33,085 nucleotides of DNA, taken from the NCBI GenBank assembly GCA_020722345.1, contig DYKZ01000011.1, forward strand, positions 1 through 33,085. The letters are read 5' to 3'. This DNA is from Anaerolinea thermophila (lineage in GTDB: Bacteria; Chloroflexota; Anaerolineae; Anaerolineales; Villigracilaceae). The notes beneath the pieces are model-generated. The model searched no databases. It was not told the origin of the DNA and saw only the letters and a program-made list of their open reading frames with translations. A program made the translations under genes and the position numbers. This document shows positions 7,633-17,110 of this stretch, one piece after another (the first letter of the stretch is position 1; the number at the start of each line of letters is the position of its first letter).

Positions 7633-7659
7633 CCGCCCTCCCCGCAGGGCGGTTTTTTT
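7633..7659 (+). terminator. Rho-independent terminator after the sigma/anti-sigma operon
   Basis: CCGCCCT (7633-7639), loop CCCCGC, AGGGCGG (7646-7652), then seven T. The stem is a perfect 7 bp. Confidence 0.9.
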
Positions 7660-7673
7660 CTTGCCAACGTGGG

Positions 7674-7693
7674 TATAATACGAGCGGAGGTGA
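7674..7693 (+). promoter_or_regulatory. -10 box and Shine-Dalgarno of the MEMO-like gene
   Basis: TATAAT at 7674-7679 and GGAGGTGA at 7686-7693, just before the ATG at 7696. The leader is only about 10 nt, but unlike several genes here it contains a strong ribosome binding site. Confidence 0.6.
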
Positions 7694-7695
7694 CT

Positions 7696-8544
7696 ATGGC
7701 AACGATTTCGCCTGTCCGTCCTTCTCCCATCGCCGGGACGTGGTATGAAGGCAACCCCAAGTCCCTGGCCCGCGCCGTGGACGAATACCTCGACCGCGCC
7801 GAACTGCCGGAACTGGAGGGGGAAGTCGTCGCCGTCATCGCGCCGCACGCCGGGCACATCTACTCCGGTGCTGTAGCCGGGTACGCCTTCGCCGCCGTGC
7901 GCGGCCGGACCCTCGACCTGGTGGCCGTCATCTCGCCGATGCACCAGCCCTACTATGAACCGCTGCTGACAACCGCCCACGAGGCTTATTCCACGCCGCT
8001 GGGCAACATCCCTGTGGACAGAGACGCCCTCGCTGCCCTGGATGCGGAACTGGAGCAGGCGATTGGGATAACCACCACGCCCGTCGCCGGCGACCGCGAA
8101 CACTCGCTGGAGATCGAATTGCCATTTCTCCAACGCGCCCTGTCCGCGCCGTTCAAACTCCTGCCGGTGATGGTGCGCAGCCAGGCCATGAAAGCCGTTG
8201 AGGCGCTCGGCGCGGCGCTGGCGAAAACCCTGAAGGGCCGCAACTCCCTGCTGGTGGCCTCCACCGACCTCTCCCACTTCTACGACCAGGAAACCGCCCG
8301 TCTGCTCGACTCGGAAATGCTGCGCTGCTTCGAATCCTTCGACCCGCGCGCCATCTTCGAGGCCGAAGCCAGTGGACGCGGCCAGGCCTGCGGATACGCC
8401 GCGGTGGCCGCCGTGCTGTGGGCCGCCCAAGCCCTCGGCGCGGATACCGTCCGGGTGCTGCGCTACGCCACCTCCGGCGACGTGACGGGAGACTATGGCT
8501 CGGTAGTGGGCTACGGCGCGGCAGTGGTGATAAGAACAAAGTGA
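7696..8544 (+). CDS. AmmeMemoRadiSam system protein B (MEMO1 family)
   Basis: A 282-residue MEMO1-family protein with the expected metal site: H51 in APHAGHIYSG, H83 in SPMHQPYYE and C232 in GQACGYAAV. EHSLEIELPFLQ and the segment STDLSHFYD are also typical. In many bacteria and archaea this protein is encoded with an AMMECR1-domain protein (A) and a radical SAM protein (AmrS). Neither is adjacent here; the radical SAM gene at 24200 belongs to another family. Biochemical function in bacteria is uncertain: the fold relates to extradiol dioxygenases, and the eukaryotic homologue binds copper or iron. The stop overlaps the GTG start of priA. Confidence 0.9.
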   Translation: MATISPVRPSPIAGTWYEGNPKSLARAVDEYLDRAELPELEGEVVAVIAPHAGHIYSGAVAGYAFAAVRGRTLDLVAVISPMHQPYYEPLLTTAHEAYSTPLGNIPVDRDALAALDAELEQAIGITTTPVAGDREHSLEIELPFLQRALSAPFKLLPVMVRSQAMKAVEALGAALAKTLKGRNSLLVASTDLSHFYDQETARLLDSEMLRCFESFDPRAIFEAEASGRGQACGYAAVAAVLWAAQALGADTVRVLRYATSGDVTGDYGSVVGYGAAVVIRTK

Positions 8545-11018
8545 TTTACGCCCGCGTTGCCGTCAATATCCCGTCGGTTACCGGCGAATTTGATTATTCT
8601 CTGCCTCCCGCGTTGGAGGGGGGTGTCGGTGCGGGGCATCTTGTCGCCGTGCCGTTCGGCAAACAGACCGTCCAGGGCGTGATATTGGAATTGACCGCCG
8701 CTCCGTCTGTTGCCGAAACCAAACCTGTCCTTGACCTGCTCGACCCGCTGCCTGTCCTGACCGCGGCGCAGATCGCCCTAGCGCGTTGGATGGCGGAGCA
8801 TTTCCTTGCCCCCCTGGCGGCCATGGTGGATTTGATGCTCCCTGCAGGGCTGGGCCAGCAGGCCGATACGGTTTACGCCATCAACAGCCGGCAGCCAGCA
8901 GCCGGCGAGCAATCGTGGATTGGCACGCAAGCCCGCCTGGTCAATCTGCTCCAGGGGAAAGGAAGCCTACGAGGCCGGCAAATAGACCGCCACTTCAAAA
9001 ACGTGGATTGGCGCAAAACGGCGCAATATCTGGTGCGCGCCGGAGTGCTGACAGCCCAGTCGGTGCTGCCGCCTCCCAGTGTGCGGCCCAAGTTCGTACG
9101 CACGGCCCAACTGGTCGTCCCGCCGCAGGAGGCCGAGGCGGCCCTCCCCGCCCTGGGCAAAACCGAGGCCAGCCTCACCCGCCGTCAGGCCGCGCTGCGC
9201 TTTCTGATGCGCGAGCCGCAGGCGGTCAACGTCTCGTGGGTGTACGCCGAAAGCGGCTGTAACCTGGCCGATTTGCAGGAATTGGCCGAACGCGGGCTCA
9301 TTGTCTTGCAGGAGACGGAAATCTGGCGTGATCCGTTGGAGAAAATAGGTCACCAGGAATCAGATAATCAGAACGTGCAACTAACGCCTGACCAACAGGC
9401 CGCCTGGGAACAAATATACAGCGCCTTTTCCCTTCCCCCTGCCTCCTTCTTGCTCCAGGGAGTCACCGGCTCTGGCAAGACCGAACTCTACCTCCGCGCG
9501 GCGGCGGAGGCCGTCCAGCGCGGCAGGGGGGCCATCATCCTCGTCCCGGAGATTGCCCTCACCCCCCAGACTGTGCGCCGCTTCCTGGCGCGCTTCCCTG
9601 GCCAGGTGGGACTTCTCCACTCGCGTCTCTCGGACGGCGAGCGCTACGACACTTGGCGGCGGGCGCGTCTGGGACTGCTCAAAGTGGTCATCGGGCCGCG
9701 CTCGGCGTTGTTTGCTCCCTTGCCGCAGATTGGCTTGATTGTGGCCGATGAATGCCACGATGGGTCGTACTACCAGGCCGCCCCGCCGTTTTACCATGCC
9801 ATCGCCGCGGCGCGGGAATACGCCCGCATTTGCGGCGCGGTCTGCCTGCTCGGCTCGGCCACCCCGACAGTTGTCCAGCAATACGAAGCGCGGCAAGGGG
9901 AAGGGTTGACCCGCCTCGAGCTGCCGGAACGCGTCGAACGCCGCCGCCTGCCCGAGGTCCGCACCGTGGACATGCGCGACGAGTTGAAATCTGGCAACCG
10001 GGGCATCTTCAGCCGGGAACTGTCTGCCGCGCTGGAAGATGTCCTCGCCCGCGGCCAGCAGGCCATCCTCTTTCTCAACCGGCGCGGCACAGCCACTTAC
10101 GTTTTTTGCCGTGAGTGTGGCGCCGCCCTGAAATGCCCAAATTGTGAGACGCCGCTTACGCTGCACGTTGACAGGCTGGAAAGTTCGCGGATTGACACGC
10201 TGCAACCTCCCATCCAACCGGCCAACATGCTGACATGCCATCGCTGCAACTACCACCGCCGTATGCCGGAGAAATGTCCTGCCTGCGGGAGCGAACAGAT
10301 CCGCGCCTACGGGCTGGGCAGCGAAAAAGTGGAAGCCGAGGTACAGGCGCGTTTTCCCGCCGCCCGCACCCTGCGCTGGGACTGGGAGACCACCCGCCAG
10401 AAGGACGCCCACGAAATCATCCTTAGCCACTTTGCCGCCCACCGCGCCGACGTGCTCATCGGTACGCAAATGTTGGCCAAAGGCCTCGACCTGCCGCTGG
10501 TGACGCTGGTCGGAATCATCCTGGCCGAGGTGGGGCTCAACCTGCCCGACCCGTTCGCGGCGGAGCGGACCTTCAGCCTGCTGACCCAGGTGGCGGGCCG
10601 CGCCGGCCGCTCCTCGCTGGGCGGACGTGTCATCCTGCAAACTTTTCAGCCGGAGAGTTACGTCATCCAGGCCGCGGCGCGGCACGATGTGGCCGGCTTC
10701 CACGCCCGCGAACTGGAGGAGCGCCGCCGCCTCGGCTACCCGCCCTTCAACCGGCTGGTGCGGCTGGAATACCGGCACTTCAACGCCGCCAAGGCCGAAA
10801 CCGAAGCCAGACGCGTGGCAGAAAAGATCTCACAGCGACTAGCGACTGGCAACTACCCGCTCACAACTCTCATCGGTCCCGCCCCATGTTTCTTCGCCCG
10901 CCTGGACGGTCTCTACCGCTGGCAGATCGTCCTGCGCGGGCCCGACCCGGCCTCCCTGCTGCAAGACAAGCCGCCGGCAGGCTGGCGGGTCGAGGTGGAC
11001 CCGCTTTCGCTCCTGTAA
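8541..11018 (+). CDS. priA: Primosomal protein N' (replication restart helicase PriA)
   Basis: An 825-residue superfamily 2 helicase that reloads the replication machinery at stalled forks. The N-terminal 3'-end-binding domain occupies about residues 1-100. Walker A is GVTGSGKTEL (307-316). The Walker B box reads DECH (403-406), where DEEH is usual. Zinc ligands are CRECG, CPNC, CHRC and CPAC (about 523-582). GTQMLAKGLDLPLVTLVG and LLTQVAGRAGR are the later helicase motifs. I start at GTG 8541, which overlaps the MEMO stop (GTGA); the open frame runs back to 8418, deep inside that gene. Low-conservation joints carry extra sequence: about 22 residues between CPNC and CHRC (543-564), about 10 before LTPDQQ (268-278) and a repetitive stretch around 114-126. 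Confidence 0.93.
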   Translation: MIYARVAVNIPSVTGEFDYSLPPALEGGVGAGHLVAVPFGKQTVQGVILELTAAPSVAETKPVLDLLDPLPVLTAAQIALARWMAEHFLAPLAAMVDLMLPAGLGQQADTVYAINSRQPAAGEQSWIGTQARLVNLLQGKGSLRGRQIDRHFKNVDWRKTAQYLVRAGVLTAQSVLPPPSVRPKFVRTAQLVVPPQEAEAALPALGKTEASLTRRQAALRFLMREPQAVNVSWVYAESGCNLADLQELAERGLIVLQETEIWRDPLEKIGHQESDNQNVQLTPDQQAAWEQIYSAFSLPPASFLLQGVTGSGKTELYLRAAAEAVQRGRGAIILVPEIALTPQTVRRFLARFPGQVGLLHSRLSDGERYDTWRRARLGLLKVVIGPRSALFAPLPQIGLIVADECHDGSYYQAAPPFYHAIAAAREYARICGAVCLLGSATPTVVQQYEARQGEGLTRLELPERVERRRLPEVRTVDMRDELKSGNRGIFSRELSAALEDVLARGQQAILFLNRRGTATYVFCRECGAALKCPNCETPLTLHVDRLESSRIDTLQPPIQPANMLTCHRCNYHRRMPEKCPACGSEQIRAYGLGSEKVEAEVQARFPAARTLRWDWETTRQKDAHEIILSHFAAHRADVLIGTQMLAKGLDLPLVTLVGIILAEVGLNLPDPFAAERTFSLLTQVAGRAGRSSLGGRVILQTFQPESYVIQAAARHDVAGFHARELEERRRLGYPPFNRLVRLEYRHFNAAKAETEARRVAEKISQRLATGNYPLTTLIGPAPCFFARLDGLYRWQIVLRGPDPASLLQDKPPAGWRVEVDPLSLL

Positions 11019-11062
11019 TTTTGCTTGTGACAACAAGGGCAACTGTTCCGGCCAAGTTTTGC

Positions 11063-11090
11063 TATAATCAGGTCATTCTTCTTCAAGGAG
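11063..11090 (+). promoter_or_regulatory. Extended -10 promoter and ribosome binding site of the DUF6159-like gene
   Basis: TGC immediately precedes TATAAT (11063-11068), an extended -10 element, and there is no obvious -35. AAGGAG at 11085-11090 lies 6 nt before the ATG at 11097. Confidence 0.65.
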
Positions 11091-11096
11091 TTCGCC

Positions 11097-11990
11097 ATGC
11101 AATCGTTCTCGCGCGGCTGGTCGTTCCTCAAGCAAGCCTGGCAGATGGCAATCAAGGATAGAGACCTCATCAAGCCTTCAATCTTTGCCCTGATTACCGG
11201 CTTCATTGTCTCGCTCATTTTCATCCCATTCCTGGCTGGCGCCTCGTTCCTGCTCGGCGGCGACAGTAGCCTGGTCGGCCAGGTTATGATTTTTGTGCTG
11301 GGCGCGGTGATGATCTTCGTCCAGTACACCGTTGGCTACATTTTCTCGGCCATGACGATTTACCTCATCTACGGCTACCTGGCCGAGGGCGACGGCGTTA
11401 TGTCGAAAGCCTGGGCGATTGTCAAACGCGATCTCCTGGACCTGATGAGCCTGGCCGCGGCTTCGACGGCGGTCAACCTGGTGAAGAGTGCCATCAAGGG
11501 CAAAGGCAAGTCAAGAGGGCGTAACTTCCTGGCCGGGCTGATTGATACGGTTTGGACGGAGGCCGCCTTCCTCATCCTGCCCGCCATGGTCATCGAAGAC
11601 AGCAACCTGAAAGAGGCCGTCAAGCGCGCTGGGAATATCATCAAGAACAACCTGCTACTGGTGGGCATCAGCACGGTCGGCGTCAAGGCAGTCAACGGGC
11701 TGATCGGCTTCCTGCTGGGCGCGCTAGGCATCGGCCTGGGCTTTGGTATCGGCTATGGGCTGATCACCGTCACCGATGCCTCTACATTCGGGCTGGTCAG
11801 CGGAATTGGCCTGGGCGTCATTGTGGCCGGTATTTTCATCATGGTCGCCACCGTCATCACTTCTTACACGGCGACAGCCTACCACACCTGCCTCTACCTG
11901 TGGGCGCGGGATGTGGAAAAGGCCCAGGCTGCGGGCGGCAGCGCCCAGGTCCAGGCCCCTGCTCCGCTGGCGGCAGTGTTGGGAAGATAA
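11097..11990 (+). CDS. Multi-pass membrane protein, DUF6159-like
   Basis: A 297-residue protein with about six hydrophobic segments: paired helices at about 27-54 and 61-93, then segments around 112-130 and 195-260. The N-terminus FSRGWSFLKQAWQMAIKDRDLIKPSI and the mid-part DTVWTEAAFLILPAMVIEDSNLKEAVKRAGNIIKNN resemble the DUF6159 family of integral membrane proteins of unknown role. A strongly basic stretch KGKGKSRGR (about 134-144) would face the cytoplasm. It ends in an Ala/Pro/Gln-rich tail. It has its own promoter and a strong Shine-Dalgarno and no obvious functional partner. The family assignment comes from recalled sequence pattern and needs a profile search. Confidence 0.7.
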   Translation: MQSFSRGWSFLKQAWQMAIKDRDLIKPSIFALITGFIVSLIFIPFLAGASFLLGGDSSLVGQVMIFVLGAVMIFVQYTVGYIFSAMTIYLIYGYLAEGDGVMSKAWAIVKRDLLDLMSLAAASTAVNLVKSAIKGKGKSRGRNFLAGLIDTVWTEAAFLILPAMVIEDSNLKEAVKRAGNIIKNNLLLVGISTVGVKAVNGLIGFLLGALGIGLGFGIGYGLITVTDASTFGLVSGIGLGVIVAGIFIMVATVITSYTATAYHTCLYLWARDVEKAQAAGGSAQVQAPAPLAAVLGR

Positions 11991-11995
11991 TTTTC

Positions 11996-12077
11996 AACAC
12001 AAAGGTCACAAAGCGTCCACAAAGTGGAGTTTAAGAACCCTTGTGTTGCTTTGTGCCTCCTTCGAGTCCTTTGTGTT
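11996..12077. repeat. Nested inverted repeat of the CACAAAGG word family
   Basis: Outer arms AACACAAAGG (11996-12005) and CCTTTGTGTT (12068-12077) are perfect complements. Inner arms CACAAAGC (12007-12014) and GCTTTGTG (12048-12055) are also perfect. The element fills almost the whole gap between the DUF6159-like and Crp-like genes, ending 8 nt before the Crp-like ATG. The same words recur at 22471-22508 and 26317-26444. Confidence 0.7.
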
Positions 12078-12085
12078 TGGAACCA

Positions 12086-12787
12086 ATGTGTATCGTCAAG
12101 GTTGACCAAGCGGAAAAGATCCGCGCCCTGCACGGGAACATCTACTTCGACCACCTTCCCGAAGGCGAGTTGAAGCGGCTGGCCGAATACACCAGCCTGC
12201 ACGAGTTTGAGCGCGGCGAGACGCTCTTCTTTGAGGGCGACGAGTGCGCCGGGCTGCACATCCTTCATACCGGCTGCGTGAAAATTTACCGCGTTTCCCC
12301 GCAGGGACGGCAGTACATCGTCCGCCTGCTGCAGGAGGGCGACACCTTCAACGAGGTGGCCGTCTTCGACAACGGCGGCAATCCAGTCAATGCTGAGGCC
12401 ATCGAGCCGAGCAGGGTTTGGGTGGTGGAGGCAGCCTGCGTTCGCGAGATGGTGCGCGCCAGCCCGGAGTTTGCCCAGAAGGTGATCAACAACCTGGGAC
12501 AGAACCTGCGCATGCTGGTGCGGGCCGCCAGCGAAATGGCCTTCTACCAGGTGACGCATCGCCTGGCGCGGCTCATCAGCCAGTTGTCCACCGAGGAGAG
12601 CAACCCAGACGGGATCTCGCGCCTGACCCAAGAACAACTGGCCGCCCGCCTTGGGACGGTGCGCGAGGTGGTGGCGCGCTCCCTGCGCGAACTGGAGCGT
12701 TCCGGCGCCATCCGGACCGAAAACCGGCGCATCACCATTGCCAACCTCTCCCTGCTGGAGCAGTGGACGCAGGGTCCATGGAATTGA
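12086..12787 (+). CDS. Crp/Fnr family transcriptional regulator
   Basis: A 233-residue protein. The N-terminal cyclic-nucleotide-binding jelly roll (about 15-130) includes LHEFERGETLFFEGDECAGLHILHTGCVKIYRVSPQGRQYIVRLLQEGDTFNEVAVFDNG. The dimer helix is around 135-165. The C-terminal winged helix includes SRLTQEQLAARLGTVREVVARSLRELERSGAI (about 178-209). The phosphate-binding GExA..R(S/T) pattern of cAMP-binding Crp is not kept: GDTFNEVAVF is followed by no arginine pair. FNR-type N-terminal cysteines are absent too. The signal is therefore unknown. The ATG at 12086 gives a normal family start; upstream codons lie in the inverted repeat. No Shine-Dalgarno or promoter is clear. A bidirectional terminator follows. 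Confidence 0.9.
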   Translation: MCIVKVDQAEKIRALHGNIYFDHLPEGELKRLAEYTSLHEFERGETLFFEGDECAGLHILHTGCVKIYRVSPQGRQYIVRLLQEGDTFNEVAVFDNGGNPVNAEAIEPSRVWVVEAACVREMVRASPEFAQKVINNLGQNLRMLVRAASEMAFYQVTHRLARLISQLSTEESNPDGISRLTQEQLAARLGTVREVVARSLRELERSGAIRTENRRITIANLSLLEQWTQGPWN

Positions 12788-12791
12788 GGGT

Positions 12792-12840
12792 CGCGGATTT
12801 TACAGGCTTTTCCCCGCGTTTTCTGCGCTCATCCGCGTCC
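12792..12840. repeat. Dispersed-word repeat downstream of the Crp-like gene
   Basis: Arms CGCGGAT (12792-12798) and ATCCGCG (12831-12837) are perfect complements around a T/C-rich middle, and the right part reads TTTTCTGCGCTCATCCGCG. The low-complexity word structure differs from nearby coding sequence and resembles the other spacer repeats in this window. Confidence 0.45.
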
Positions 12841-12901
12841 CATACGGGTTTTGTACGATAGAGAGATTGCTAGAAATTGTGGGTTGAAATCAATGAAACT
12901 C

Positions 12902-12922
12902 CCCGCTTGCAGCGGGATTTTT
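12902..12922. terminator. Terminator between the convergent Crp-like and ligA genes
   Basis: CCCGCT, loop TGC, AGCGGG, then ATTTTT on the plus strand. On the minus strand the same stem is followed by GAGTTTC, a weak T-run, so it mainly serves the Crp-like gene and may also help end ligA. Confidence 0.75.
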
Positions 12923-12937
12923 GATGCGCCATGCATG

Positions 12938-15154
<2,217 letters not shown>

Positions 15155-15420
15155 GTTTCTGTCTACGTGGATCCGGCAATCCCCTGGAGCAACAATGGCC
15201 CGGAGCGGGTGATTGGCCGCATGAAAATGCGTGCTCGTCCTGTGCGCAACTACAAGACCTGGTCAGGGATGCAGGCTGGCTGGATGCTCGCCGGAACAAA
15301 ACTCGATTGAGCCTGGCTTCTGGTTGGGTGGCGCTTTTTCCCATCAATCTCTCAAACTCGCCAACCGTGTATGTTACAGAGCCATTATTTCTGCGGCTTG
15401 CCTCCTTGATAAGCCCGTGA

Positions 15421-15426
15421 TACACT
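15421..15426 (+). promoter_or_regulatory. -10 box of the REC/TnpA fusion gene, probably leaderless
   Basis: TACACT is followed by ATTTGCG (7 nt) and the ATG at 15434. TTGCCT at 15399-15404 is a fair -35 with a 16-bp spacer. No Shine-Dalgarno is present. Confidence 0.5.
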
Positions 15427-15433
15427 ATTTGCG

Positions 15434-17065
15434 ATGTCGAATGAGATCCTGGTAATCACAGCCGATAAACCCTTTGGCGAGTTGATACGCCAGAGCCTGG
15501 AAGAAACAGGCCGTTTCATCGTCTCTGTGACCGGCGAGGCTGCCAAGGCGAAATCCTACTTACAGGCGGAGAATTGCAGCGTAGTCTTCTTGGATGCTGG
15601 GGAGCGCGTTGAGGAGACGCTCGCGATTGGCCGTGAGTTGCGCCAGATACGCCCCGACCTGCGGTTCGTTGTTATTGTCGAGGCGAGACAATCTTCCACG
15701 ATGGAGGAACTCCTGCCGCAGGATTATCTCTCCAAGCCGTTCTACCTCCCCGACCTGATGGAGACGGTCAACAAGCTGTTCCCTATCGAGCGACACAGCC
15801 CCACGAAGCAGGAAAAGTCGAAGGGCGTCGAAGCGCCCGATGCGCCGGCCTGGCTGTCAGACGTGACCCGCGCCGCCCAGCATCTCACCCGCCTGACGCT
15901 CGAGTCCTCGGCCCAGGCCGCCCTGATTACCCACAACGACGAGTTGTGGGCCTATGCTGGGCAACTGCCGCAGTCGGCGGCGCGCGAACTGGCCGACGTG
16001 GTCGGCCGCTACTGGGATCGCAAGGAGGAGAGCGACCTCGTCCGTTTCGTGCGGCTTTCCTCCACGAACGCCGAGCACATGCTCTACGCCACGCGTTTGA
16101 GGCCGTCCATGGTGCTGGCCATGGTCTTCGACGCCGAAACGCCCTTCAGCACCATCCGCTCGCAGGCTACTCAACTGGTTCGTTCACTTTCGGCCTCGCC
16201 GGCCGAGGAGGAGCCTGGCGGGGACGATGAAACCCCGCTAACGTCCATTGCCGATATCCTTTCCGACGTGCCGTCGCCCAATCCGGACATGGAGGCGAAA
16301 CAGCCTCCCGCGCCGCGCTCGCGCCTCGGCGCGGATACCGAGATTCTGTTCGACAGTCAGGGGCAGGCAGCAGAAGGGAATTCGAGCGACAATCAGCGCC
16401 GCGTGGGCAACGAGAACCTTTCGCCGAATTTCAGCCGCGAGTCGTCGCCGGCAGTGCCGATCAGCATGATGAAGAAAGGCGAGCACCTAATCGCCACCAG
16501 GCCGCACGCCAGCGTCGAGTTGGACGAAGAACTGGCGCTGACGGTCAAATCAAAAGCCAGGAAGAAGCAGCCGAACTCTCCAGAAAAAGGCCCCGGCGAG
16601 ACGCACCCGCGTTCGATCACCGAGGTGGCGGGTAAGATCGTCCTCGAGCCTGTTTCCCCGGCAGTCTTCAGCCTGCAATACGCCTGCTTGCTGATCCCGC
16701 GCTTCACGCGCCACCACCTGACCGGGGACCTTTCCGAGCGCTTGAGCAAATGGGTCTCGGATATCTGCGTCGCCTTCGGGTGGCGGCTGGAATACATCTC
16801 GGTGCGCCCCGAATATTTGCAGTGGATCGTCAATGTCCCGCCGGCCACCTCCCCCGGTTACCTGATGCGCATCATGCGCCAGCAAACTTCTGAACGCATC
16901 TTCGCCGACTTCCCAGCCCTTGGCAGGGAAAACCCCTCCGGCGATTTCTGGGCCCCCGGTTACCTCATCATGGGCGGGTCCCAGCCGCCGCCAGCCCAAC
17001 TGATCAAGAATTTTATCTCCCAAACCCGCCAGCGGCAGGGGATCTCGCAGCAAATCCGTCGGTAA
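15434..17065 (+). CDS. REC domain, Roadblock-like region and catalytically dead IS200-type transposase domain fusion
   Basis: A 543-residue protein. Residues 1-118 form a degenerate receiver domain: VVFLD with D54 as possible phosphoacceptor, K101 in YLSKPFYLPDL, but only one N-terminal acidic residue and no conserved Thr/Ser. Residues about 137-255 resemble a Roadblock/LC7 fold (AALITHNDELWAYAG, MLYATRLRPSMVLAMVFD, TIRSQATQLVRSL). A charged, disordered linker follows (255-400). Residues 405-540 align end to end with the IS200/IS605 TnpA (Y1 transposase) fold: YACLLIPRFTRHHLTGDLSERL, then AFGWRLEYISVRPEYLQWIVNVPP, then LMRIMRQQTSERIFADFP. The HUH motif DHxH is replaced by E460-Y-L-Q463, and the catalytic Tyr position in the last helix is F527. 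It should bind but not cut DNA or RNA hairpins. It probably acts as a regulator; the partner and signal are unknown. Confidence 0.8.
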   Translation: MSNEILVITADKPFGELIRQSLEETGRFIVSVTGEAAKAKSYLQAENCSVVFLDAGERVEETLAIGRELRQIRPDLRFVVIVEARQSSTMEELLPQDYLSKPFYLPDLMETVNKLFPIERHSPTKQEKSKGVEAPDAPAWLSDVTRAAQHLTRLTLESSAQAALITHNDELWAYAGQLPQSAARELADVVGRYWDRKEESDLVRFVRLSSTNAEHMLYATRLRPSMVLAMVFDAETPFSTIRSQATQLVRSLSASPAEEEPGGDDETPLTSIADILSDVPSPNPDMEAKQPPAPRSRLGADTEILFDSQGQAAEGNSSDNQRRVGNENLSPNFSRESSPAVPISMMKKGEHLIATRPHASVELDEELALTVKSKARKKQPNSPEKGPGETHPRSITEVAGKIVLEPVSPAVFSLQYACLLIPRFTRHHLTGDLSERLSKWVSDICVAFGWRLEYISVRPEYLQWIVNVPPATSPGYLMRIMRQQTSERIFADFPALGRENPSGDFWAPGYLIMGGSQPPPAQLIKNFISQTRQRQGISQQIRR

Positions 17066-17072
17066 CTTTTCT

Positions 17073-17095
17073 CGAATGATACACCCTATCATTCG
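17073..17095 (+). promoter_or_regulatory. Perfect 9-bp hairpin in the gap between the fusion gene and polA
   Basis: CGAATGATA (17073-17081), loop CACCC, TATCATTCG (17087-17095). The right arm contains TATCAT (17087-17092), which could be a -10 box for polA. No T-run follows, so it is not a usual terminator. A small perfect hairpin is the kind of target TnpA domains recognise, so it is a candidate operator for the upstream fusion protein (inference). Confidence 0.5.
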
Positions 17096-17110
17096 CATCA
17101 ATCGAGACTT

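Noticed and set aside
8418-8540. Upstream extension of the priA frame
   Set aside because: It lies entirely within the MEMO-like gene; the GTG at 8541 gives the normal PriA N-terminus.
9381-10778. 465-codon minus-strand open frame opposite priA
   Set aside because: Antisense shadow of the helicase and zinc domains of priA.
15434-17065. Simple insertion sequence of the IS200 family
   Set aside because: The transposase part is fused to two other domains, lacks all catalytic residues, and no IS ends or flanking duplication are seen.
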